Below, one piece after another: positions 6,515 to 13,002 of a stretch of 13,002 bases of DNA (position 1 is its first letter; each line of letters opens with the position of its first letter). Source of the DNA: Planctomycetaceae bacterium (lineage in GTDB: Bacteria; Planctomycetota; Planctomycetia; Pirellulales; Thermoguttaceae). The stretch spans positions 1 to 13,002 of the forward strand of contig DOEZ01000095.1 in assembly GCA_003532715.1 (NCBI GenBank), given 5' to 3'. Made by a program: the position numbers and the translations under genes. The notes below the pieces were generated by a model, which had not been told where the DNA came from, searched no databases, and worked only from the letters and a program-made list of their open reading frames with translations.

Positions 6515-8347
6515 ATGGGCTATCGCAACCTCCGACAATGCATCGACGACCTGGCGGCCTCGGGCCAACTCGTCCGCATCGACGAGCCGATCGATCCTCG
6601 GTTGGAGATGGCCGAGATTCAGCGCCGGGTCCAGCGGGCCGGCGGACCGGCGGTCTACTTCGCTAACGTCCGCGGCTGCCGCTTTCCGATGGTCGGCAAT
6701 CTGTTCGGCACGAAGGATCGCGTGCGCTGGCTGTTTCGCGACGCGCTCGAGGGGCTGGCCCGGCTGGTCCGGCTTCAGGTCGATCCGACCGACTTGCTCC
6801 GCCGTCCCCGACTTTATCTCGACGCTCCGCGGCGCGCCTGGCATAGCCGTCCGCGCAAGGTGCGCGGCGGCCCCGTGCTGGCCAACCGGACGACGATCGA
6901 CCAGTTGCCCCAGTTGGTCAGTTGGCCCGACGACGGCGGCGCGTACATCACGCTCCCACAGGTTTTCACCGAGGACCCCGACCGGCCCGGGCTGAACCAT
7001 TCGAACCTCGGCATGTATCGCGTGCAGCTTTCGGGCGGCCAATATCGTCCGAACGAAGAGGTCGGTCTACACTACCAAATCCATCGCGGTATCGAATCGC
7101 ACCACGCAGCGGCCATTCGGCGCGGCGAGCGGCTGCGGGTGAACGTCTTCGTCGGCGGCCCGCCAGCCATGACCATCGCGGCGGTGATGCCCCTGCCCGA
7201 GGGAATGAGCGAGCTGGCTTTCGCCGGGGTGCTGGGCCGTCGCCGCGTGCCGATGATCTGTCGAGACGGCGAACTGCCGATCGCGGCCGAGGCCGACTTC
7301 TGCATTTGCGGCTATCTCGACCCGTCGCATCAATTGCCCGAGGGCCCCTTCGGCGATCATCTGGGCTACTACAGTCTGGCTCACGACTTCCCCGTGCTGC
7401 GGGTCGAGCGGGTTTATCATCGCGACGGCGCGATCTGGCCCTTCACCGTGGTCGGTCGTCCGCCGCAGGAAGACACCCAATTCGCCGAGCTGATCCACGA
7501 ACTGACCGGTCCGGTCATCGCCAAGACGATTCCGGGCGTTCACGCGGTTCATGCGGTTGACGCGGCCGGGGTGCATCCGCTGTTGTTGGCGCTGGGGAGC
7601 GAGCGTTACGTGCCCTACGAACCGCGCCGCCCCCGCGAGTTGCTCACCCAGGCCAACGCGATTCTCGGCCAGGGGCAACTTTCGCTGGCCAAGTATCTTT
7701 GGATCGCCGCGGCCGACGACGACGCCGCGATCGACGTTCGCTGCATCGAGGCGTTTCTCGCCCACGTCCTGCGGCGCGTCGATTGGCGCCGCGACGTGCA
7801 TTTCCAGACGCAAACCACCATCGACACACTCGACTACACCGGCTCGGGCCTGAACGCGGGCTCGAAAGCAATCATCGCCGCCGCCGGTCCGGCGATTCGC
7901 GAATTGCCCTCGGAGCTTCCCTCGAATCTATCGCTCTCGAAGGAACATGGCATCGCCGATCCGCACGTCGCGCCGCCGGGCGTTTTGGTCGTCGCGGGCC
8001 CCAATTATGCGTTGCAACCCGAGGCGGTCGCCCGCTGGACCGCGTCGCTCGACGCGCGCGATCCGATCAACCGTTTTCCGCTGGTCGTGGTGGTCGACGA
8101 CGCGCGGTTCGCGGCCCGCTCGCTCGAGAATCTGCTTTGGGTAACGTTCACGCGGAGCAATCCGGCGGCCGACATCCACGGAGTCGAGTCGTGCGTGGAA
8201 CAGAAGCACTGGGGTTGCCGGGGTTCGCTCGTGATCGACGCGCGGATCAAGCCGCACCACGCCCCGCCGCTGGTCGAAGACCCCGAAATCACTCGCCGGG
8301 TCGACCGCCTGGCCGCGAGCGGCGGCCCCCTGCATGGATTGATCTAG
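6515..8347 (+). CDS. UbiD-family decarboxylase (long form)
   Basis: A 610-residue member of the prenylated-FMN-dependent UbiD (de)carboxylase family, probably cytosolic. By comparison with UbiD/Fdc1, cofactor and metal-site candidates are N164 and R169 (NLGMYRVQ), H190 (HRGI) and E233 (SELAFAGV). The catalytic loop is PEGPFGDHLGYY with E276. The C-terminal half includes TGSGLNAGSKAIIAAAG (about 442-458) and a further alpha/beta portion to 610, the length I recall for UbiD proteins annotated as menaquinone-biosynthesis decarboxylases in Bacteroidetes and planctomycetes. A role in menaquinone (futalosine) synthesis is therefore plausible but unproven; no UbiX-type prenyltransferase or mqn gene is in the window. 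The ATG at 6515 has AAGG seven bases upstream. The acidic residue expected four to five places before E276 is not seen (S271, H272). Confidence 0.85.
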   Translation: MGYRNLRQCIDDLAASGQLVRIDEPIDPRLEMAEIQRRVQRAGGPAVYFANVRGCRFPMVGNLFGTKDRVRWLFRDALEGLARLVRLQVDPTDLLRRPRLYLDAPRRAWHSRPRKVRGGPVLANRTTIDQLPQLVSWPDDGGAYITLPQVFTEDPDRPGLNHSNLGMYRVQLSGGQYRPNEEVGLHYQIHRGIESHHAAAIRRGERLRVNVFVGGPPAMTIAAVMPLPEGMSELAFAGVLGRRRVPMICRDGELPIAAEADFCICGYLDPSHQLPEGPFGDHLGYYSLAHDFPVLRVERVYHRDGAIWPFTVVGRPPQEDTQFAELIHELTGPVIAKTIPGVHAVHAVDAAGVHPLLLALGSERYVPYEPRRPRELLTQANAILGQGQLSLAKYLWIAAADDDAAIDVRCIEAFLAHVLRRVDWRRDVHFQTQTTIDTLDYTGSGLNAGSKAIIAAAGPAIRELPSELPSNLSLSKEHGIADPHVAPPGVLVVAGPNYALQPEAVARWTASLDARDPINRFPLVVVVDDARFAARSLENLLWVTFTRSNPAADIHGVESCVEQKHWGCRGSLVIDARIKPHHAPPLVEDPEITRRVDRLAASGGPLHGLI

Positions 8348-8427
8348 CCCGAGAGGATTCACGAGGCAATGACCTTGAATCTGGTGTGCCACTGCTTGCC
8401 GCTGAAAAGGTCGTTCTTCGATCGCCG

Positions 8428-9081
8428 TTACGACGCCGTTTGTCCCGCGAAGGTCGAGATCAGATCGCAGTTATACGCCAGATGGACCAACGCGGCGACG
8501 CTGTCGACTCGCATCTTTTCAAAAACGCGGGCACGATGTTTGGCGACCGTCTTCTCGCCGATGCACAATCGGGCGGCGATTTGTTTCGAGTGGTTGCCGG
8601 CAATGAGCAAGTCCATGACCTCGCGCTCGCGCTGCGAGAGCGCGCCGAGCCGGTGGGCCATGTCGGCAAGCTGACTTTCGCGATGACGCCGTTCCGCGTC
8701 GCGGTCGATCGCCTCCTGAACCCGCGTCAAGAGTGCCTGGCGGCTGAAGGGTTTCTCGATGAAATCGACGGCGCCGGCCGCCATGGCCTTCACCGCCATC
8801 GAAACGTCGCCGTACCCGGTGATAAGAATGATGGGAATGCGAATGCCGCCGGCGACCAGCTTCTCCTGCAACCCCAGACCGCTCATCCCCGGCATGCGAA
8901 CGTCGAGCACGAGGCAACGCGGCGGCCCCAAGCCGTCTTCGTAGGCTTCGAGGAAGTCCTCGGCCGAACCGAACACCTCGGTGCGAAGCCCCACGCCGCG
9001 CATCAACAACTTCAACGACTCGCGGACTTGCGGATCGTCGTCGACCACATAAACCGTCGGGACAGTGGTTTGATTAATCAC
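8428..9081 (-). CDS. FixJ-type response regulator
   Basis: A 217-residue transcription regulator: receiver domain at about 8-125 and LuxR/FixJ-type helix-turn-helix at about 146-205. Receiver residues are the acidic pocket D14-D16, phospho-acceptor D60 (CLVLDVRMPGMSG), T88 (ILITGYGD) and K110 (FIEKPF), all present. The output domain has LSQREREVMDLLIAGNHSKQIA and KTVAKHRARVFEKM. The start is GTG at 9081, giving MINQTTVPTVYVVDDD, with a purine-rich AGAGGGAAGGG upstream. It points away from the PAS kinase gene at 9557, 475 bases apart, and the two are likely partners. It converges on the UbiD gene with an 80-base spacer. Target genes are unknown; autoregulation through the palindrome at 9212-9225 is a guess. 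Confidence 0.9.
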   Translation of the reverse strand: MINQTTVPTVYVVDDDPQVRESLKLLMRGVGLRTEVFGSAEDFLEAYEDGLGPPRCLVLDVRMPGMSGLGLQEKLVAGGIRIPIILITGYGDVSMAVKAMAAGAVDFIEKPFSRQALLTRVQEAIDRDAERRHRESQLADMAHRLGALSQREREVMDLLIAGNHSKQIAARLCIGEKTVAKHRARVFEKMRVDSVAALVHLAYNCDLISTFAGQTAS

Positions 9082-9197
9082 CGAATCGGCCCTTCCCTCT
9101 TTCCGATACTGTTCTGATGAGTTGCGAAGAGGCGCGTGATGGCTCGCAATTCGTCGCTCGGCCTTCGGGCCCTTTTTCGACGAGTCGAACCACGCCG

Positions 9198-9226
9198 ATT
9201 GTCCCAGACTCGGACAGTCCTGTCCA
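9198..9226 (-). promoter_or_regulatory. Candidate regulator promoter with overlapping operator
   Basis: On the minus strand TGGACA (9226-9221, five of six) is followed after 17 bases by GACAAT (9203-9198, four of six). The perfect inverted repeat GGACAG-TC-CTGTCC (9212-9225) covers the -35 box and most of the spacer, where a bound protein would affect initiation. The response regulator gene begins about 117 bases downstream. The palindrome is certain; promoter and operator roles are inferred. Confidence 0.35.
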
Positions 9227-9502
9227 GTTTAATGCTGGTTAGGAACCTTCTTGTGCGTGTTTTTCACCATATCGAAGCCATTTGTACCCCCGCGCAGTAG
9301 GCATATCGCACAGTAATTAAGTCATATTCACTCGAACAGAAAACACGGCCAAAATACACCCCCCCTATGAGTATGATCCGAGTCACCATGCGAACCGCCG
9401 TCGTGGACGTATCGGCCGCGTCCGCCGTGCAGCCCAACCGATGAGCCGGATAGCCCCGAGCGCTCGGCGATTGGCCCCGGAGGGGACCCTTTCGGCGACA
9501 CC

Positions 9503-9531
9503 TTGTCAGAAGCGAGCCTTCTTCGTAGAGT
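9503..9531 (+). promoter_or_regulatory. Candidate promoter for PAS histidine kinase
   Basis: TTGTCA (9503-9508, five of six) is spaced exactly 17 bases from TAGAGT (9526-9531, four of six). Transcription would start near 9538, leaving a short leader of about 19 bases before the ATG at 9557. Found by eye. Confidence 0.4.
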
Positions 9532-9556
9532 GTGTAACAATGTCTTTTCTCGGTAG

Positions 9557-11440
9557 ATGTCGGTCGCCGAAGAGTCCTCGATGAGAACCGCCTCCCATTC
9601 GCTCGCCGTCGATTCCGAGCAGCCGCCCGTCTCTGGGACCGCCGGTCCGGCGTGCATGGCTTGGACGACGGATACTCGGAAGCGAGTGCGGGCCTTCTCG
9701 TCGGTCGGCCAGTTTCCATTCACCGTTCCGAAAGACGCTTGCGACAGTTTGATCGAGGATATCTTTCCATCCGACGACTTGGCCAAGGGAATCTCGGCGG
9801 CTCACGACGCGGCACTGGCGGGCGAAACTCGTACGTTCGATGCTTCTCATGCGGAGCGTCTCTATCGAATTCACGTCGCGCCGCGGCGCGACGAACTTGG
9901 CGAGATCGACGGCTGTCTCGGATTCGCGCAAGACTTGACGGCTCAGCGCCGCGCCGAGGAAGCCTTGCGCCGGTCGGAAGCCCGCTATCGGGCCATCTCC
10001 GAACTGACTCGCACCTACGCCTATTCGACTCGGCTCGAGGCCGGCGGCTCCCTAGTCCTCGAGTGGGTCACCGGCGATTTCGTCCAAATCACCGAGTACA
10101 CGTTGGACGAAATCAAGACGCTTGGCGGCCCGCTCACCCTGGTCCATCCGGCTGATCGCCCGATCGCCGTCAAACGGACCGAACGTTTGCTCGCCGGACA
10201 TTCGCACGTCTGCGAGTTCCGCATTGTCACTAAATCGGGAACCACCCGCTGGCTGCGCGACTACGGCCGCCCGGTTCACGACCGCCACGAAAAGGGGACG
10301 GTGCGGTTCTACGGCACGGCGCAGGATATCACCGACCGCAAGCAGGCCGAGCAGGCGCTGCGCGAGAGCGAGGAGCGATTTCGACTTGCCTTCGAGGAGG
10401 GACCCTTGGGCATGGGCGTTTTCAACCTCGCGGGAACGCTGCTGCAAGTCAACCACGCGATGGCCCTGTTCCTCGGCCGCACTCCCCGAGAACTGGCCGG
10501 TCAACGCCTCGAAACCATCGTCGCCGGCGAGGACGTCCTCTCGTGCATGGCCGTCTTTCGCCACGTGGTCGCCGGCTATCCGTCGCGTCCCTGCATCGAG
10601 AACCGCTATCTCCAGAAGGACGGACGGCTCGGTTGGGGCAGAACCACCATGACGCCCCTGCGCGACGAGGAAGGCGGCGTCATGTGCGTCCTGGCCATGG
10701 TCGAAGACATCACCGATCGAAAACACACCGAGGAGGCGCTCCGTCGGACCGAGCGGCTCGCCTCGATCGGCACCCTGGCCGCCGGCATCGCCCACGAAAT
10801 CAATAATCCGCTCGGCGCCATCACGCTCAGCGTCGACGCGGTGAGCCTCTCGGCGGACCAGGAGAACCGCGAGGAGATCATCGCGTTGGCCATGAACAAC
10901 ATTCGGGCCAGCGCGCTGCGATGCGGACGCATTGTCAAGAGCATGGTCCAATTCGCTCGCCACGAGGCGACGCGGAAGGCAAACGGCGATCTGGCCGAAG
11001 TGGCGCGCCGCGCCCGCGACATGGCCCATTCGTTCGCTCGCCGCCGCGAAATCCGACTCGAACTCGACCTCGATGAAAATCTCCCTCCCATCCGGATGAA
11101 CGCCACGGAAATGACCCAGGTTTGCGTCAATCTACTGTTCAACGCGATCGACGCTTCCCCACCCGACAGCGAGGTGATCCTTCGCCTTCGCGCGACCAGC
11201 GGGGCCGTGCGGATGGACGTGGTCGACCGCGGACAAGGCATTCCCGCCGACGAAATCGATCACATCTTCGACCCCTTCTACACGACCAAGGGCGAACAGG
11301 GCGGAACGGGCCTCGGGTTGAGCATCGCCTACGGCATCATCCGGCAGCACGACGGCACGATCGACGTCGACAGCAAGCCCGGGCGGGGGACCACCGTCTC
11401 GGTCACCCTGCCCGCCGCCCGCGACGAGTCGAACGATTAG
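9557..11440 (+). CDS. Soluble multi-PAS sensor histidine kinase
   Basis: A 627-residue kinase with no membrane segment, so it senses in the cytosol. Three PAS domains occupy about 32-130, 140-260 and 270-390, each ending in a PAC-like strand and helix (GFAQDLTAQRRAEEALR, GTAQDITDRKQAEQALR, MVEDITDRKHTEEALR). The HisKA domain follows with phospho-acceptor H413 in IAHEINNPLG. The ATPase domain has its N-box at NLLFNAIDA (525-533), G1 at DRGQGIP (557-563), F-box FDPFYTTK, and G2 GGTGLGLS (582-589). The HEINNPLG box is typical of PAS kinases of the FixL/NtrB kind. No heme-binding motif is recognised in the PAS domains, so the ligand is unknown. ATG 9557 lacks a good Shine-Dalgarno; ATG 9581 is an alternative that loses eight residues before the first PAS. 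It is divergent from, and probably the partner of, the FixJ-type regulator. Confidence 0.9.
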   Translation: MSVAEESSMRTASHSLAVDSEQPPVSGTAGPACMAWTTDTRKRVRAFSSVGQFPFTVPKDACDSLIEDIFPSDDLAKGISAAHDAALAGETRTFDASHAERLYRIHVAPRRDELGEIDGCLGFAQDLTAQRRAEEALRRSEARYRAISELTRTYAYSTRLEAGGSLVLEWVTGDFVQITEYTLDEIKTLGGPLTLVHPADRPIAVKRTERLLAGHSHVCEFRIVTKSGTTRWLRDYGRPVHDRHEKGTVRFYGTAQDITDRKQAEQALRESEERFRLAFEEGPLGMGVFNLAGTLLQVNHAMALFLGRTPRELAGQRLETIVAGEDVLSCMAVFRHVVAGYPSRPCIENRYLQKDGRLGWGRTTMTPLRDEEGGVMCVLAMVEDITDRKHTEEALRRTERLASIGTLAAGIAHEINNPLGAITLSVDAVSLSADQENREEIIALAMNNIRASALRCGRIVKSMVQFARHEATRKANGDLAEVARRARDMAHSFARRREIRLELDLDENLPPIRMNATEMTQVCVNLLFNAIDASPPDSEVILRLRATSGAVRMDVVDRGQGIPADEIDHIFDPFYTTKGEQGGTGLGLSIAYGIIRQHDGTIDVDSKPGRGTTVSVTLPAARDESND

Positions 11441-11483
11441 CCGCGACGGCGACGCGCCTAGCCCGAATTATCGACGATACGCA

Positions 11484-11506
11484 CACTAACCCGAAGCGCA
11501 AGCGAG
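11484..11506 (+). repeat. Short dispersed repeat in convergent spacer
   Basis: The sequence CACTAACCCGAAGCGCAAGC followed by GAG lies in the 152-base spacer between the convergent kinase and transporter genes. I recall near-identical CTAGCCCGAAGCGCAAGCGAGG elements as abundant between genes of Rhodopirellula and relatives. That is memory, not a search. No T-rich terminator is visible in the spacer. Confidence 0.4.
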
Positions 11507-11592
11507 AGGCGTGTCACGAGTTATCGTCAACTGCGACGTCGGCTGACACTCTGCACGCCGCAGCGAAATCCGAGGCTCGTGAACAATCCGCG

Positions 11593-12525
11593 TCAGTCCG
11601 ATTCGTCCGGCAACGGTTCGAGATGCACCAGCACGTCGACCACCTCGGGTCCGTCGTCAAGCAGACGCCGCTTCACCGCGCCGGCGATGTCGTGGCCGTC
11701 GCGGACCGTCAGGTTGGGATCCACTTGCACGTGAAGATCGACTTGCAGGCCCGGCCCAAGGTAGCGCGTGCGCAACGCATGCACGGCGCCCACGCCCTCG
11801 GTCCGGCGAGCCAGGTCTAGAATCGCCTGGCGGTGTTCGGTCGCGGCGCCGATGTCGCTGAGTTGCCGCAACGCGGGCCAGGCGATTTGCCACGCGGCGT
11901 ACACGATCAATACGCAAACAATGACCGCCGCCACGTGATCGAGGAAACCCCACGAGGGCCATATTCGCGTCGCCAGCACGGCCAGCGCCACGGGGACCGA
12001 ACTCAAGGCGTCGGACCGATGGTGCCAGGCGTTGGCCAAAAGGGCCGACGACTTCACGCGTCGTCCAACCTGAACGGTCCATTGATAGAGCGATTCCTTC
12101 ACCACGATCGACACACACGCCGCCGCCAATGCAACCCAGCCGGGTTGCGTCATGTCCTTCTCGTTGATTCCCGCGATCGCACGATACCCGATGCCCAATC
12201 CGACCGCTCCGAGCACGATGCCGATCGTCGCCGTGACCATCGTTTCGATGCGCGCGTGGCCGTAGGGATGATGCTCGTCGGCCGGCGCGGCCCAGTACGA
12301 AACCCCAATCAACACGGCCACGTCGGTCACCGAATCAGACAGGCTATGCACCGCGTCGGCGATCAGCGCCTGGCTCGACCCGACCACGCCGAACAGAAAC
12401 TTCACGGCGGACAACCCAAGGTTAATGGCCAGCCCCCACCACGTCACGCGGCGAACCTGCGCCATGGAATCGCACGATTCGCTCGGGTGGCCGGCATATC
12501 GATTGGCCGGATGACGGATATTCAT
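11593..12525 (-). CDS. Cation diffusion facilitator metal transporter
   Basis: A 310-residue inner-membrane metal(II)/proton antiporter of the CDF family. Hydrophobic segments lie near 28-50, 52-75, 97-118, 128-146, 172-188 and 195-215, giving the usual six helices, then a cytosolic ferredoxin-like domain to 310. The transport-site ligands are H60-SLS-D64 in helix 2 and H168-HRS-D172 in helix 5, the HxxxD/HxxxD set associated with zinc-type rather than manganese-type members. HHPYGH (85-90) lies in the loop after helix 2. The C-terminal QVDLHVQVDP and VLVHLEP stretches are typical. I take ATG 12525 because it precedes the conserved part by a short tail and has GGGAA about ten bases upstream; the frame stays open to 12675 without family support. 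It converges on the kinase gene. Confidence 0.85.
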   Translation of the reverse strand: MNIRHPANRYAGHPSESCDSMAQVRRVTWWGLAINLGLSAVKFLFGVVGSSQALIADAVHSLSDSVTDVAVLIGVSYWAAPADEHHPYGHARIETMVTATIGIVLGAVGLGIGYRAIAGINEKDMTQPGWVALAAACVSIVVKESLYQWTVQVGRRVKSSALLANAWHHRSDALSSVPVALAVLATRIWPSWGFLDHVAAVIVCVLIVYAAWQIAWPALRQLSDIGAATEHRQAILDLARRTEGVGAVHALRTRYLGPGLQVDLHVQVDPNLTVRDGHDIAGAVKRRLLDDGPEVVDVLVHLEPLPDESD

Positions 12526-12590
12526 GACATGACGTTCCCAAGAACGGATTGGCGCGCGGCGAAGGCGTTCACACTTCCGCCGCATGGGAT

Positions 12591-12619
12591 AGCCTACCTC
12601 GGTCGAGTGTGCCTGTCGA
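12591..12619 (-). promoter_or_regulatory. Candidate promoter for CDF transporter
   Basis: On the minus strand TCGACA (12619-12614, five of six) stands exactly 17 bases before TAGGCT (12596-12591, three of six, keeping the first, second and last bases). A start near 12584 would give a leader of about 58 bases before ATG 12525 and would exclude the longer open frame reaching 12675. Confidence 0.3.
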
Positions 12620-12821
12620 GCCCGGCTCTCGGCAACCGTGGGGACGCTGTGGGAACGCGCCTCCGAGTCACGCACACGACGGCGGGCGGCTCGCGTCTTC
12701 CGAAACCGGCCCCTTCTTGCCGCCGTCGTCGAGCGGATTACGCCGTTTCGACGAACCGTCCCGTCAAAGTTCGGGCTTTTTCGAAATTGCCGATCTTTCG
12801 GCCGCGCGCCCCACCGGCCGC

Positions 12822-12850
12822 TGGTGACACGGGTGGGCGTGGGCTATAAT
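12822..12850 (+). promoter_or_regulatory. Promoter with perfect TATAAT box
   Basis: TATAAT at 12845-12850 matches the -10 consensus in all six bases. TGGTGA (12822-12827) is 17 bases upstream, or GTGACA (12824-12829) 15 bases upstream; both are weaker as -35 boxes. Transcription would start near 12857, about 67 bases before the ATG at 12924. Confidence 0.5.
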
Positions 12851-12923
12851 ACGGTGGGTATTTCGCCGGGGCCGAGTCGCTTCGCATCTTCCGGAACACA
12901 CTTCGCGCGTCATCCGTCCAGCC

Positions 12924-13002
12924 ATGAACGAATCTGCTTCCACCGAAGAACTGTCCGGCGAATTGGAGCGACTCCGAGCCCAGGTGGCCGAGTTGGAGTC
13001 GG
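12924..13002 (+). CDS. Start of a coiled-coil protein, cut by window end
   Basis: The first 26 codons encode MNESASTEELSGELERLRAQ then VAELES and run off the window. Leu at 10, 14, 17, 24 with V21 between gives a heptad-like pattern, suggesting a coiled coil. Such a start often precedes PAS or kinase domains in planctomycetes, but nothing more can be said. The ATG lies about 67 bases after a predicted transcription start; no strong Shine-Dalgarno is seen (CCGTCCAGCC precedes it). Confidence 0.5.
   Translation, partial: MNESASTEELSGELERLRAQVAELES

Larger units (their letters stand above)
9082..9556. other. Intergenic region between divergent regulator and kinase
   Basis: No gene is supported. 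The stretch contains a candidate minus-strand promoter overlapped by a perfect palindrome (9198-9226), a more AT-rich middle (about 9226-9360) with CATATCG twice (9268-9274, 9302-9308), a run of seven C (9359-9365), and a candidate plus-strand promoter (9503-9531). A 25-codon open frame at 9367-9444 has no ribosome binding site and is not called. Confidence 0.6.
12526..12923. other. Divergent intergenic region before last gene
   Basis: No gene is supported. It holds candidate promoters on both strands (minus 12591-12619, plus 12822-12850) and a weak CCCG/CGGG hairpin followed by CTTTTT (12760-12780). A 92-residue open frame at 12549-12827 is Pro/Ser/Arg-rich, overlaps the minus-strand promoter and looks like chance in GC-rich DNA. 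Confidence 0.5.

Noticed and set aside
8371..8412. GACCTT...AAGGTC inverted repeat in the UbiD-regulator convergent spacer as a terminator
   Set aside because: The stem is only six bases around a 30-base loop without a T-tract.
9367..9444. 25-codon open frame beginning ATGAGTATG in the kinase-regulator spacer
   Set aside because: It is preceded by a C-rich stretch with no ribosome binding site, and nothing else supports it.
12522..12530. ATGTCATGA micro-frame overlapping the transporter start
   Set aside because: Two sense codons only; such overlaps occur by chance and no ribosome binding site is clearly assigned to it.
12760..12780. CCCG/CGGG hairpin followed by CTTTTT
   Set aside because: A four-base stem is too short to call a terminator, and no plus-strand gene ends upstream.
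12549..12827. 92-codon frame before the last gene
   Set aside because: Pro/Ser/Arg-rich, no ribosome binding site, overlaps the candidate divergent promoter; probably chance.

Overview
The window looks like a chromosomal segment of a planctomycete, most likely from the Pirellula/Rhodopirellula side (inference). The clues are high-GC coding DNA, several secreted proteins of planctomycete flavour, a FixJ-type regulator paired with a multi-PAS kinase, and short GTAGGGTGGG-, CCCGAAGCGCAAGCGAG- and CGCGGATGAA-type repeats between genes that I recall from such genomes. I see no tRNA, rRNA, transposase, integrase or CRISPR array.

Left part (1-4149, all plus strand): a repeat-bearing leader, then two tandem paralogous exported metal-dependent amidohydrolases (340-1728 and 1992-3389). 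A 263-bp spacer between them carries a tandem 18-mer, a perfect 20-bp inverted repeat and a two-copy 93-bp direct repeat. The second amidohydrolase is followed after 34 bp by an iron-type superoxide dismutase (3424-4149). This has a Tat signal but also a strong internal start exactly where a cytosolic enzyme would begin.

Middle (4150-8347, plus strand): a second repeat spacer, a secreted Lys/Cys-rich protein of unknown function (4414-6105), a terminator-like hairpin, a TTGACA promoter, a 43-residue strongly basic small protein without any acidic residue (6356-6487), and a 610-residue UbiD-family decarboxylase (6515-8347). The small gene and ubiD-like gene look co-transcribed.

Right part (8348-13002): a FixJ/NarL-type response regulator on the minus strand (8428-9081) faces away from a soluble three-PAS histidine kinase on the plus strand (9557-11440). 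They are separated by 475 bp that holds a perfect 14-bp palindrome overlapping a candidate regulator promoter. This is a probable two-component pair with an unknown signal. A cation diffusion facilitator (11593-12525, minus) converges on the kinase gene. The window ends in the first 26 codons of a coiled-coil protein behind a perfect TATAAT box.

No single large new system is evident. The points most worth a second look are the possible dual-localised superoxide dismutase, the basic micro-protein ahead of ubiD with its ATGA-coupled leader, the operator-like palindrome in the two-component intergenic region, and the composite repeat between the duplicated amidohydrolases.
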